A DNA stretch of 64,000 nt from Bin103 sp002238925 (GTDB taxonomy: Bacteria > Spirochaetota > Spirochaetia > SZUA-6 > Bin103): the NCBI GenBank assembly GCA_965208065.1, contig OZ242313.1, positions 4,340,001 through 4,404,000 on the forward strand, written 5' to 3'. A program made the position numbers and the translations under genes. Positions 35,803 through 44,942 of the stretch are shown here, in pieces (the first letter of the stretch is position 1; the number at the start of each line of letters is the position of its first letter). The notes below the pieces were generated by a model. It ran no database searches. It was given only the letters and a program-made list of their open reading frames with translations, and was not told where the DNA came from.

Positions 35803-36594
35803 ATGCGCACGCCGATTCTGCTGTTTGATCTAAGCAATACGCTGGTCGAGTACTTCGGCCCGGCGGGTTTTTCGCCGGTCTTGCGGGAGTCTATCCGCCT
35901 AGCCGGGAGGGCGCTCGGCGCGGCCGGGCACTCGGTTCCTTCCGACGCCGAAGTCGAATGCCGGGTGGCGGAGGAAGATCACACGGCGCGCAACTACCGG
36001 GTGCGCCCGCTACACCAGCGCTTGGCGCGCATCTTTCGGCTGCATGGTGATGCGGACGGTAAACTCGTGCATTCCATTAGCCGCGCTTTCATGGGGCCAA
36101 TCTTCGCCACGGCGCGCCGCTACGATGATACGCTCGACGCACTGTCCTCATGGCGGCGGCGCGGCTACCGGATCGGCATCCTGTCCAATGCGCCGTGGGG
36201 CACGCCGCCATGGGCGTGGCATGAGGAATTGAAGCGCCACGGATTGGCCGAGCGCTGCGACCTGGCCCTGTTCTGCGGCGACGTGGGCTGGCGCAAGCCC
36301 GCCCTGCCCCTGTTCCGCGCGGCGCTGAACCACTTCGCCTGCCGCGCCGAGGACTGCCTGTTCGTCGGCGACAACCCGCGCTGGGACGTGTACGATGCGC
36401 GGCGCGCCGGCATCACGCCGCTGCTGATCGACCGCACCGGTACCGACCCACATGGCGCGCAGCCGCAGCCAGCGCTGCGCTCGCTCGCCGACCTGGAACC
36501 GATCCTGCAGCGCTGGAACGGCGGCAGCGAACGGGGTGCAAGCGGAGTGCCCGCGGACACCGGCCGGGAAAGCGCCCGCGCGGGGCGGGCCTGA
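35803..36594 (+). CDS. HAD-superfamily hydrolase with Asp-Leu-Ser motif I
   Basis: 263-residue HAD protein. Motif I is FDLSNTL: the nucleophile Asp is present, but the second Asp of DxD is replaced by Ser, as dehalogenases and phosphonatase also deviate. Motif II is LSNAPW, Lys of motif III is GWRKPAL and motif IV GDNPRWD. Thus chemistry may not be phosphate ester hydrolysis. GC returns to the high background here. Last 25 residues are low complexity. Confidence 0.82.
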   Translation: MRTPILLFDLSNTLVEYFGPAGFSPVLRESIRLAGRALGAAGHSVPSDAEVECRVAEEDHTARNYRVRPLHQRLARIFRLHGDADGKLVHSISRAFMGPIFATARRYDDTLDALSSWRRRGYRIGILSNAPWGTPPWAWHEELKRHGLAERCDLALFCGDVGWRKPALPLFRAALNHFACRAEDCLFVGDNPRWDVYDARRAGITPLLIDRTGTDPHGAQPQPALRSLADLEPILQRWNGGSERGASGVPADTGRESARAGRA

Positions 36595-36598
36595 TCGG

Positions 36599-37735
36599 GT
36601 GGCGACGACGGCCTCCCCGGACGGCGCCGCGGACCGCGAGCTGCGCACGGGGCTGATCGACCTGACCCGCGCCCTGGTCCAGGTGCCGAGTTCGGCGGCG
36701 CATCCGTCGGCGATCGAGCGCGCCTTGGAGTTGCTGCGTGCCCGCCTCCAGCCGGTCGACGGCGTGCGCATCGACGAGCATCGCTGCGAAGGCGTGCCGT
36801 CGCTGGTGGTCACTCCGGCAGCGGTCGACACACCCTCCATACTGCTGGTGGGGCATATCGACGTGGTAGACCACGGCACCCGCCGCCATTACCGGTCGCG
36901 GGTGCGCGACGGGCGCATCTACGGCCCCGGCGCGGGCGACATGAAAGGGGCGGTGGCGATCATGGTCACGCTGTTCGCCGACCTGGTACGGCGCTTCCCG
37001 GAGGCGGCGCTCGGTCTGGCGATTACCGCCGACGAAGAACGCGGCAGCCAGCACGGCACGCGCTACCTGATCGATCAGGGCCTTTCGTGCGACCTCGCGA
37101 TCCTGCCCGACGGCGGCTCGATCGACACCGTGGTGGTGGCGGAAAAGGGCCTGCTGCACGTGGAGGTACTGTGGCGCGGCGCCTCCGCCCACGGCGCCTA
37201 CCCGTGGACCGGCAACAACCCGGTGGACAGCATGCTGAGCGACCTGGCCAAGATCCGCGACCGGTTCTCCGCACTTGCCACCGACCGGACCGACCACTGG
37301 CACCCCACCGCCACCATCACCACCCTGGAGTCGGAGAGCAAGTCGGTCAACCGCGTACCCGAATTCGCCCGCGCCGGTGTCGACGTGCGCTTCACGCCGC
37401 CGTGGACGGTCGCCACCATGCTGCGCGAAGTGCAGAGCTGCCTCAGCCCCGGGGCCGAGTTGTCGCTACCCAACGTGACCGAGTGCACGACCATGGCGGT
37501 CGACGCCGACTACCGGGCGATCAGCGAGCAGGTACTCGGCACCCCGCTGCAGGAGATGCGCACCCCCGGAGCCAGCGACGCCCGCTTCTTCTCCGCGCTC
37601 GGTGTTCCGGCCATCCTCAGTCGCCCGGAAGTAGGAAACGTGCACCGCGTCGACGAGTGGGTCGACATCAACTCGATGCTCCTGTACCACCGCATCCTGC
37701 ACACCTTCATCCACCGCCGCCTGCACCTGTCATGA
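36599..37735 (+). CDS. M20-family metallopeptidase (ArgE/DapE type)
   Basis: 378-residue zinc hydrolase. Metal ligands and catalytic residues are visible as VGHIDVV, GAGDMKG, DEERGS, LPDGGS and a late NVHRVDE, with the lid domain between. It cleaves an N-acyl or peptide bond of a small substrate. The GTG at 36599 lies 4 bp after the HAD stop, so the two are probably one operon. Confidence 0.87.
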   Translation: MATTASPDGAADRELRTGLIDLTRALVQVPSSAAHPSAIERALELLRARLQPVDGVRIDEHRCEGVPSLVVTPAAVDTPSILLVGHIDVVDHGTRRHYRSRVRDGRIYGPGAGDMKGAVAIMVTLFADLVRRFPEAALGLAITADEERGSQHGTRYLIDQGLSCDLAILPDGGSIDTVVVAEKGLLHVEVLWRGASAHGAYPWTGNNPVDSMLSDLAKIRDRFSALATDRTDHWHPTATITTLESESKSVNRVPEFARAGVDVRFTPPWTVATMLREVQSCLSPGAELSLPNVTECTTMAVDADYRAISEQVLGTPLQEMRTPGASDARFFSALGVPAILSRPEVGNVHRVDEWVDINSMLLYHRILHTFIHRRLHLS

Positions 37736-37756
37736 CGCGCCTCGCCCGCCTCGCCG

Positions 37757-37780
37757 GGGGTGGCAATGCCAAAAGCGGTA
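37757..37780 (+). repeat. Left terminal inverted repeat of the IS
   Basis: Begins GGGGTGGCAATG and ends AAAAGCGGTA; complementary to 39218-39241 with four mismatches. Confidence 0.8.
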
Positions 37781-37796
37781 ACCGGGGTTGACACGA

Positions 37797-39145
37797 TCAG
37801 GCGGCTGCGATCTCGCAGTCGGCTGAAGGACTGAAGTAGCGCTTGAGATCGCCGTTCAGGAGAGCCAAGCGGGTGCGGAGCACGCACCGGTTGTCGTGCG
37901 GGCGCCATCTCATGCCGTTGCCCTTGAAGCGCCGCGCCACGAGGAACTTGCACTGCCCCTCAACCAAGCCACTGCCAATCGGCCAGCCGGCGTCCCGGTA
38001 GCGCCCGTAGTCCATGCGGTGCTGATTGTTCGTGAAGTAGTTGATCTGCTTCCATGCCGCGTCGGTGTCGGTGACCTGGGCCAGCGACTGCTTCAGCTCA
38101 ACGATCATCTGTAACACTTCGCCGTTCCACATCAGCGTCCGCCAGCGCCGGTGCCGCCCGGCGCGCAGTGCTGCTGGCAGCAGATCGCAGTAATCGGCCA
38201 AGTGCTCGGTCGCGTGGTAGTAGTCCAGAATCGGTACCGACCCGGGAAAGTGGGTCTCCTGCATGTCCCAGTTGTGGCGTGCGCCGTCGGCGAGGAACAC
38301 GCTCTCGGGAGCTTGCAGATACCCCATCCGCAGCCCTGCCTGCTCGGCGTACTCGACAAACTCCCGGCGCGGTCCATAGCGCGCACCGGTCCACCGGTCT
38401 ACCACCTTCTCGCCACTGCGCTTCTCGATCACCACCAAGTTGCACTCCTTGTAGCAGGTCCCCGCACGCAGGCTGGCACGGCCAGTAATCCCTTCCAGCT
38501 CCTTGATCTGCGGGCTCGTCGTCCCATCCACCTCGACCACCATCAGCGAGCACGGCTCCTGCTGTCGCTGCTCTCCGATCACCTCCTCCGGGTCGTCCGG
38601 TATCCGCTCCCCGGTCTTCTCCGTGGTGCGCTGCACCGCCGTCGAACTCACCTTGAACCCGAGCGTCGCCGCCAGTTTGTCCGCCGCTCCCCCATACGAT
38701 TCGTCCGCCCCCAGCATGCAGATCAGGTACGTCATCAGCGGCGAGAATCCGAAGCATCCATCGATCCCCAGCTTTGCATCCAACGGCGCCACTCCGCCGG
38801 CACGGTTCCGGTACCGGTAGCAGCGCCGCGGGCGCACCACCTCTTCCCCAAACCGGTTGATGAACCTCAGATCCCTTACCCGCTAGCAGCGCCGCGGGCG
38901 CACCACCTCTTCCCCAAACGGTTGATGAACCGATCCCACCCCTCGCCCCCGATCGTGATCTGGTTGGCACTCGTCGGCTCGGCCAGACCCGCTACCACCT
39001 CCTGCACCATCGTGTCCCCGATCCAGTTCACCATCTCCAGGATCTGCCCTTCCGCCTCGTCCAGCCCCATCCCACCGCCGTTGATGCGCCCCCGCAGCTC
39101 CTTGACCATCCTCTGCGCGTCCGCTATAAGTTCTTCCGTCTTCAT
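37797..39145 (-). pseudogene. ISKra4-family transposase, disrupted
   Basis: The N-terminal part (from ATG 39145, with GGGGAGG upstream) is open for 89 codons, then goes out of frame and stops at 38876. The C-terminal part, from about 38840, retains the MULE-type core: VVEVDGTTSP with the first Asp, FLADGARHNWD with the second, and GSGLVEGQCKFLVARRF near the end. A 49-bp duplication with a one-base deletion lies at the join. Intact family members are single proteins of about 450 residues, so this copy is probably inactive. Confidence 0.82.
38818..38931. repeat. Near-perfect 49-bp direct duplication inside the transposase gene
   Basis: Copies at 38818-38866 and 38884-38931 begin TAGCAGCGCCGCGGGCGCAC and end GATGAACC; the second lacks one C in the AAACCGG stretch. 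They are separated by 17 bp. Together they introduce a frameshift and a stop into the transposase. Confidence 0.9.
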
Positions 39146-39217
39146 GGTCTACCTCCCCATGGTTTGGTTTCTACGGGGTAGGTAGACCTTTTTCTTGCCC
39201 CAACGTCAATGATTTCC

Positions 39218-39241
39218 TACCGCTTTCGGCGTTCGCACCCC
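39218..39241 (-). repeat. Right terminal inverted repeat of the IS
   Basis: Read on the minus strand it begins GGGGTGCGAACG and ends GAAAGCGGTA, matching the left end at 20 of 24 positions. Confidence 0.8.
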
Positions 39242-39294
39242 TCGCCGGTAGGTGCTTGACGCAACGGGCAGGCTGTATCACATAACTAGACCCC

Positions 39295-40482
39295 ATGAGC
39301 GATTCGCAGGCGCAGGTGCCGATCCGGGCCATCACCACGGGGCCCGGCTACCACTGGTTCGGGTACTACGACAAGCTGCAGTTCGATCCGACCTCGCGCT
39401 ACGTGCTGGCCATGGCGGTGGATTTCGAGCATCGCGCGCCGCGGCCCGGCGACGAGATTCGCATCGGCATGATCGACCTGCAGGACGGCGACGCGTGGCG
39501 GCCGCTCGGCACCACCACGGCGTGGTGCTGGCAGCAGGGCTGCATGCTGCAGTGGCTGCCCGGATCGGCGAGCGAGGTGATCTGGAACGAGCGCGACGGC
39601 GACCGCTACGTGGCGCGCATCACCGACACCGCCACCGGCGCCAGCCGCACCGTGCCGGCGCCGGTGTACGCGCTGGCGCCCGACGGCCGCACCGCCGTCG
39701 GCCCCGACTTCCGGCGTCTCAACGACATGCGCCCCGGCTACGGCTACGAAGGCATCCCGGACCAGTACGCGGATCAGCTCGCGCCCGAGGAGACCGGCAT
39801 CCACACCGTCGACCTGGACACCGGCGAAACCCGCCAGATCGTCTCCGTGGCGGACGCCGCGGCGGTCCCCTACCCGCACGGCGACCTGTCGCAGGCCAAG
39901 CACTACTTCAACCACCTGCTGTTCAACCCCGACGGCACCCGCTTCATCTTCCTGCACCGCTGGCGGACGCCCGGCATACCGGGCATGCGCACGCGCATGT
40001 TCACGGCGAACGCCGACGGCTCCGACTTGCACGTGGTGGACGACTACGGCGGCATGTCGCACTTCATCTGGCGCGACCGGGAGACCATCCTGGCGTGGTC
40101 GTGGCAGCCCTCGCACGAAGGTGCGTTCTACGTTTACCGAGACCGCACCGACCAGGTGGAGGTGATCGGCACGCACGCCATGACCCTGAACGGCCACTGC
40201 ACCTACCTGAGCGACCCGGACTGGATTCTCAACGACACCTACCCGCGCGAAGGCTCGCGCACCCAGGAGCTGTACCTGTACCACGTGCCCACAGCCACCC
40301 GTGTCGAGTTGGGCGCCTTCCACGCCCCGGCGGCCTACCGCGACGAGTCGCGCTGCGACCTGCACCCGCGCTCCGACCCGAGCGGCCACCTGGTCACCAT
40401 CGACTCCGCCCACGCCGGCGGCCGCCAGATCTACCTGCTCAACATCGCCGCCGCCCTCGCCTCAGTCGACGGCTCCCGATAG
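39295..40482 (+). CDS. Beta-propeller protein, oligogalacturonate lyase (PL22)-like
   Basis: 395-residue cytoplasmic protein made of beta-propeller strands. Blocks such as HYFNHLLFNPDG, FLHRWR, MSHFIWRD and GHCTYLSDPDW carry histidines spaced as in family PL22 oligogalacturonate lyases, so it may cleave unsaturated uronic-acid oligosaccharides. Other propeller functions are possible. A TTGACG at 39256-39261 and TAACTA six bases before the ATG suggest its own promoter, with the IS lying immediately upstream. Confidence 0.6.
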   Translation: MSDSQAQVPIRAITTGPGYHWFGYYDKLQFDPTSRYVLAMAVDFEHRAPRPGDEIRIGMIDLQDGDAWRPLGTTTAWCWQQGCMLQWLPGSASEVIWNERDGDRYVARITDTATGASRTVPAPVYALAPDGRTAVGPDFRRLNDMRPGYGYEGIPDQYADQLAPEETGIHTVDLDTGETRQIVSVADAAAVPYPHGDLSQAKHYFNHLLFNPDGTRFIFLHRWRTPGIPGMRTRMFTANADGSDLHVVDDYGGMSHFIWRDRETILAWSWQPSHEGAFYVYRDRTDQVEVIGTHAMTLNGHCTYLSDPDWILNDTYPREGSRTQELYLYHVPTATRVELGAFHAPAAYRDESRCDLHPRSDPSGHLVTIDSAHAGGRQIYLLNIAAALASVDGSR

Positions 40483-40505
40483 CGCGCCGCGCTCCGCGCG
40501 CAAGC

Positions 40506-40533
40506 TTGACGGCACACCGAGACGTTGTAGTAT
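40506..40533 (+). promoter_or_regulatory. Promoter of the second peptide ABC operon
   Basis: TTGACG (40506-40511) and TAGTAT (40528-40533) with 16 bp between, giving a leader of about 57 nt before the SD-led ATG at 40597. Confidence 0.6.
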
Positions 40534-40596
40534 CGGTCACGGACATCGTTGGCGCCGGACGGATTCCGGTGCTCCCGTTCAACAGAGGAGGTCAGC

Positions 40597-42621
40597 ATGA
40601 CTGAATCACTGAGAGGAGCCGCTTGGTGCGCGCTCTTCGTGGCAGCGAGCATCCTGCCGGCAATGGTCTTTGCCGCCGGCGACGAGGAAACGGCGGCAGC
40701 GCCCGAAGCGTCCGCGGAGGGCGCCTACAACTACGAACACGAGTTCGGCACCTACCACTGGGTCACCCCGGGGGCGTTCACGCAGGCGACCGGCCGTACC
40801 GTGGGGGCGTTCACGGAGGCGCCGCAACTGGCGCAAATGGTGAGCGAGGGCACGCTGCCGCCGGTCGAGGAACGGCTGCCGCTGGAACCGCTGGTGCTGG
40901 GCCGCGAGATCGGCACCTACGGCGGCACCCTGCACGTGGGCGGCGGCCACTTCGCCGCATTCCAGTATGCCGGCACCCCGTACAGCAACTACGGCGTGGG
41001 ACTCGCCGAGCACACCTGGACCCAGGGCACCTATCCCAACCTGGTGAAGGGCTGGGACGTGGAGGAGGACGGCAAGAAGTACACGCTGCACCTGCGCGAA
41101 GGCCTGCGCTACTCGGACGGCGAGCCGTTCACGGCCGACGACATCATGTTCTGGTGGGAGCACATCGTACCGACCAACCCCACCTTCCCCGACCTGTTCA
41201 CGCGCATCATCATCTCCACCGGCCTGTACGAGAACGTCGTCAAGATCGACGACCACACCGTGCGCATCGAATACAGCAAGCCGTCGGACAACCTGTTCTG
41301 GGTGCACTTCGGCAAGGCGGTTCCCGCCCACCAGAAGAAGTACTACAGCCAGTTCCATCCCGAGTTCCAGGACGAGGACAAGCTGGACGAGATGGTGAAG
41401 GAGGCGGGTTTCAGCAACTGGATCGAACTCTACGAGCACAAGCTCGACATCCGCGGCAACGCCAACCCGGAACGCCCCATCCTGCTGGCCTGGGCGCTGA
41501 AGCAGGTGCCGCCCGGCGACTACATCCTGGAGCGCAACCCCTACTTCTGGGCGGTTGACCCGGCCGGCCAGCAGCTCCCCTATATCGACCAGATCTACTA
41601 TTTCGCGGGGCTCGAACCCGAGGTGCGCAACCTGAAGGCGCAGGCCGGTGAGCTCGACTTCGCCGACGTGCCGATGGACACCTACCGGCTGATCAAGGAG
41701 AAGGAGTCGGAGGGCAAGATCCGCGGCCAGCGCATGGGCGGCGTGGGACTGAACTCGGCGCAGCTCAGCTTCAACCTGAACCACCGGGATCCGGCGGTGC
41801 GGGAGATCTTCATGGACAAGCGGTTCCGCATCGCCGCCTCGCACGCGCTCAATCGCGAGCGCATCAGCGAGCTGGTATTCCTGGGCCTGGTGCCGCCGTG
41901 GCAGGTGGCCTCGAACGAGGCCAGCGACTACTACCATGAGCGCATGGCGCACTCCTACATCGAATACGACCCGGACAAGACGCGGGCGATGTTCGACGAG
42001 ATCGGCCTGCCGGTCGGCGACGACGGCTTCCGCACGCGGCTCGACGGCGAACCGCTGCAGATCAACCTGCTCACTTGGGACAACTCGCGGCTGCAGTCGG
42101 CCAGAATCGCGGAGATGATGGCCGAAGATCTGCAGGCGGTCGGCCTGGACGTCAACCTGAAGGTCATGGAGAGCAGCGTCGTGCGGCAGACCACTACCGC
42201 CAACGAACAGGACGCGGTGATGGTGCCGGGCGCCTGGACCACCATCGAGGGCGGCTTCTGGCTCGGAAACTCGGCCACCGCGTTCGTGCCGGTGCACACC
42301 AACGGCAGCATGCACGCGCAGTTGTGGTATGAGTGGTACGAGTCGTTCGGCGAGAAGGGCGAACAACCGCCGCCGGAGATGGTGCAGGTAATGGAGTGGT
42401 ACCGCGAAGGCCTGGGCACCACCGACGCCGCCTTGCGCAAGGATATCTGGTTCCGGATGGTCGACGTGGCCGCCGACAACCTGTGGGTCATCGGCACCGT
42501 GCAGCACCCCGGCTACTTCAAGGTGCTCAACACCAAGCTCGCCAACTACCCGGAGGAAACCCATCCGTGGGACCGGGGCGGCGACAAGGGGCGCCCCGAA
42601 ATCTGGTTCTACCGCCAGTAG
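40597..42621 (+). CDS. Peptide/oligosaccharide ABC transporter substrate-binding protein (family 5)
   Basis: 674-residue exported binding protein. The signal peptide ends around VFA and the mature chain starts AGDEETAAAPEA, acidic like its paralogue at 27473. Family-5 blocks include YSDGEPFTADDIMFW and RIAASHALNRERI. GAGGAGG precedes the ATG at 40597. First gene of a complete importer operon (SBP, two permeases, two ATPases). Confidence 0.9.
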   Translation: MTESLRGAAWCALFVAASILPAMVFAAGDEETAAAPEASAEGAYNYEHEFGTYHWVTPGAFTQATGRTVGAFTEAPQLAQMVSEGTLPPVEERLPLEPLVLGREIGTYGGTLHVGGGHFAAFQYAGTPYSNYGVGLAEHTWTQGTYPNLVKGWDVEEDGKKYTLHLREGLRYSDGEPFTADDIMFWWEHIVPTNPTFPDLFTRIIISTGLYENVVKIDDHTVRIEYSKPSDNLFWVHFGKAVPAHQKKYYSQFHPEFQDEDKLDEMVKEAGFSNWIELYEHKLDIRGNANPERPILLAWALKQVPPGDYILERNPYFWAVDPAGQQLPYIDQIYYFAGLEPEVRNLKAQAGELDFADVPMDTYRLIKEKESEGKIRGQRMGGVGLNSAQLSFNLNHRDPAVREIFMDKRFRIAASHALNRERISELVFLGLVPPWQVASNEASDYYHERMAHSYIEYDPDKTRAMFDEIGLPVGDDGFRTRLDGEPLQINLLTWDNSRLQSARIAEMMAEDLQAVGLDVNLKVMESSVVRQTTTANEQDAVMVPGAWTTIEGGFWLGNSATAFVPVHTNGSMHAQLWYEWYESFGEKGEQPPPEMVQVMEWYREGLGTTDAALRKDIWFRMVDVAADNLWVIGTVQHPGYFKVLNTKLANYPEETHPWDRGGDKGRPEIWFYRQ

Positions 42622-42631
42622 CGAAAGGGCT

Positions 42632-42662
42632 GACGCGCCCGCGGCGAAAGTCCGGGCGCGTC
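42632..42662 (+). terminator. Stem-loop after the binding-protein gene
   Basis: A perfect 10-bp GC-rich stem (42632-42641 with 42653-42662) and an 11-nt loop, with no T-tract. Such hairpins after binding-protein genes often stabilise the upstream message or attenuate readthrough, giving more binding protein than permease. Confidence 0.6.
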
Positions 42663-42742
42663 GGAACTGAAGCCGGCCAGAGGACGGCAGGCGTACCGCA
42701 CGCTGCCGCCCACTGGCCGCGGCTGGCCTGAGCGCGCAGATC

Positions 42743-43729
42743 ATGACCGAATACCTGATTCGCCGCCTGCTGCTGATCGTCCCGGTCCTGCTGCTCATTT
42801 CGTTGCTCGCCTTTATCGTGATGGAGGCGCCGCCGGGCGACTTCGTCACCTCCTACATGATGCGGCAGGCAGAGGCGGGCGCCCTGTTCGACGGCGCCGG
42901 CGTCGAGGAAGGGCTGCGCGCGATGTGGGGCCTGGACAAGCCGTGGTACGTGCGCTACCTGCGCTGGCTCGGCAACCTGCTGCGCGGCGACCTGGGCTAC
43001 TCGCTGTTCTGGCAGGCCCCGGTGGGCGAGATCATCGCCTCGCGCTTCATACTCAGCATGACGGTGGCGTTGGCCGCGACCGTGCTGGTGTGGGTGATCG
43101 CGTTCCCGATCGGAATCTACTCGGCAACCCGGCAGTATTCCCTGTCCGACAATGCCGTTACCTTCGTCGGCTTCCTGGGCCTGTCGATACCGAACTTCCT
43201 GCTGGCGCTGATCATGATGTATCTCGCCAACCGCTTCCTGAACATCTCGATCGGCGGCCTGTTCTCGCAGAAGTACGTCACCGCCGAGTGGAGCTGGGGC
43301 AAGCTGCTCGACTTCCTCGGGCATCTGTGGGTTCCCATCATCGTGATCGGCGTGGCGGGCACCGCCGGATTGATCCGGATTCTGCGCGCCAACCTGCTGG
43401 ACGAGATCAGCAAGTCGTACGTGGAGATGGCGCGGGCCAAGGGACTGCGCGAGACGGTGCTGATCATGAAGTACCCGGTGCGCATCGCCATCAACCCGTT
43501 CATCTCGTCGATCGGCTGGGTGCTGCCGGGCATGATCTCCGGCGACGTGATCGTGTCGGTGGTGCTCGGCCTGCCCACCGCCGGGCCGCTGTTCCTGCAG
43601 GCGCTGCGCCAGCAGGACATGATGCTCGCCGGCGCGTACATCATGCTGATCTCGATTTGCACGGTGGTCGGCATCCTGCTGTCGGACATCCTGCTGGCGG
43701 TAGTCGACCCCCGCATCAGGTACCACTAG
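42743..43729 (+). CDS. ABC transporter permease, OppB/DppB type
   Basis: 328-residue six-helix permease; N-terminus YLIRRLLLIVPVLLL and the coupling region MARAKGLRETVLIMKYPVR. Second gene of the importer; followed 4 nt later by OppC. Confidence 0.93.
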   Translation: MTEYLIRRLLLIVPVLLLISLLAFIVMEAPPGDFVTSYMMRQAEAGALFDGAGVEEGLRAMWGLDKPWYVRYLRWLGNLLRGDLGYSLFWQAPVGEIIASRFILSMTVALAATVLVWVIAFPIGIYSATRQYSLSDNAVTFVGFLGLSIPNFLLALIMMYLANRFLNISIGGLFSQKYVTAEWSWGKLLDFLGHLWVPIIVIGVAGTAGLIRILRANLLDEISKSYVEMARAKGLRETVLIMKYPVRIAINPFISSIGWVLPGMISGDVIVSVVLGLPTAGPLFLQALRQQDMMLAGAYIMLISICTVVGILLSDILLAVVDPRIRYH

Positions 43730-43733
43730 CAGC

Positions 43734-44846
43734 ATGGCGACCGAACTGGCGACTCACGAAGCACTGGCCGCGCCGCGCGCGAGCATCCCGCAGTGGCGGC
43801 TGGTGTGGCGCAAGTTCAGGAAGAGCCGGCTGGCGGTGGCCGGCGCTATCGCCATCGTCCTCTGCTACCTCATGGCCGCCTTCGCCGAGTTCTGCGCGCC
43901 TTACGATCCGCGCTTCCGCGACGTCGAGCACCCGGCCGCGCCGCCCATGCGCGTGCGCCTGTTTGCCGACGGACGCCTGCAGCGGCCGTTCGTGTACGGC
44001 GTGGTGCAGACGGTCAACATGGAGACCCTCACCCGGAGCTACGAAATCGACCCCGACCGGCGCCATCCGATTGCCCTGTTCGTGCGCGGCGACGGTTACC
44101 GGCTGTGGGACGTCTTGGCGGGGGAGATCCACCTGTTCGGCACCGCCGACGGCGGCCGGGCGTACCTGCTCGGCACCGACCGCGACGGCCGCGACCTGCT
44201 GTCGCGCATCATCCTCGGCTCCCGTCTGTCGCTGTCGATCGGCTTGGTGGGGGTGGCGCTGAGCTTCTGCTTCGGAATCGTGCTGGGCTCGATCTCCGGC
44301 TACTTCGGCGGGGTGGTGGACATGGTGATTCAGCGCTTCATCGAGGTGCTCACCTCCATCCCCACCCTGCCGCTGTGGATGGGGCTGAGCGCGGCCCTGC
44401 CGCTGCGCTGGCCGGTGGTGAAGGTGTTCTTCTTCATCTCCCTGATCCTGTCGCTGCTCGGCTGGCCGGAACTGGCGCGCGTGGTGCGCGGCAAGTACCT
44501 GTCGCTGCGCGAGGAGGACTTCATCACCTCGGCGGTGCTGGACGGGGTGGGCACCCGCGGCGTGATTTTCCGCCACATGCTGCCGTCGTTCATGAGCCAC
44601 ATCATCGCCGCGGCCACCCTGGCGGTGCCGAGCATGATCCTGGCGGAGACGGCGCTCAGCTTCCTCGGCATCGGCCTGCGCCCGCCGGCGGTAAGCTGGG
44701 GCGTGCTGCTGCAGGACGCGCAGAGCGTCGACTCGGTGGTGGCGATGCCGTGGCTGTTCACCCCCGGCCTGTTCGTGGTGGTCAGCGTGCTCGCCTTCAA
44801 CTTCTTCGGCGACGGCCTGCGCGACGCCGCCGACCCCTACAAGTAA
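43734..44846 (+). CDS. ABC transporter permease, OppC/DppC type
   Basis: 370-residue permease with an extended periplasmic loop after the first helix, the EEDFITSAVLDGV coupling motif and the terminal FNFFGDGLRDAADPYK signature. Similar in length and insertion to the paralogue at 29535, so the two importers share a recent common ancestor. Its normal partner ATPases begin only at 46911, after an inserted gene. Confidence 0.93.
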   Translation: MATELATHEALAAPRASIPQWRLVWRKFRKSRLAVAGAIAIVLCYLMAAFAEFCAPYDPRFRDVEHPAAPPMRVRLFADGRLQRPFVYGVVQTVNMETLTRSYEIDPDRRHPIALFVRGDGYRLWDVLAGEIHLFGTADGGRAYLLGTDRDGRDLLSRIILGSRLSLSIGLVGVALSFCFGIVLGSISGYFGGVVDMVIQRFIEVLTSIPTLPLWMGLSAALPLRWPVVKVFFFISLILSLLGWPELARVVRGKYLSLREEDFITSAVLDGVGTRGVIFRHMLPSFMSHIIAAATLAVPSMILAETALSFLGIGLRPPAVSWGVLLQDAQSVDSVVAMPWLFTPGLFVVVSVLAFNFFGDGLRDAADPYK

Positions 44847-44942
44847 GCCGGCACCCTCCACCGTTGCCGGTAGCATTCTTCTCCGTTCGTTTTCTTGAGA
44901 GGGCGGCCCCAAAGGGGTACGGTAGTAACGAGGTTTCCCGCT

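Larger units (their letters stand above)
37757..39241 (-). mobile_element. ISKra4-family insertion sequence with TIRs and 6-bp target duplication
   Basis: The 24-bp ends at 37757-37780 and 39218-39241 are inverted repeats matching at 20 of 24 positions. TCGCCG occurs directly outside each end (37751-37756 and 39242-39247), a probable target-site duplication. The element is about 1485 bp and carries a broken transposase gene on the minus strand. It is inserted between the M20 gene and the 39295 gene, 14 bp upstream of the latter's TTGACG. Confidence 0.82.

Noticed and set aside
40606..42849. 747-codon minus-strand open frame
   Set aside because: Antisense to the peptide-binding-protein gene with its signal peptide and ribosome-binding site.
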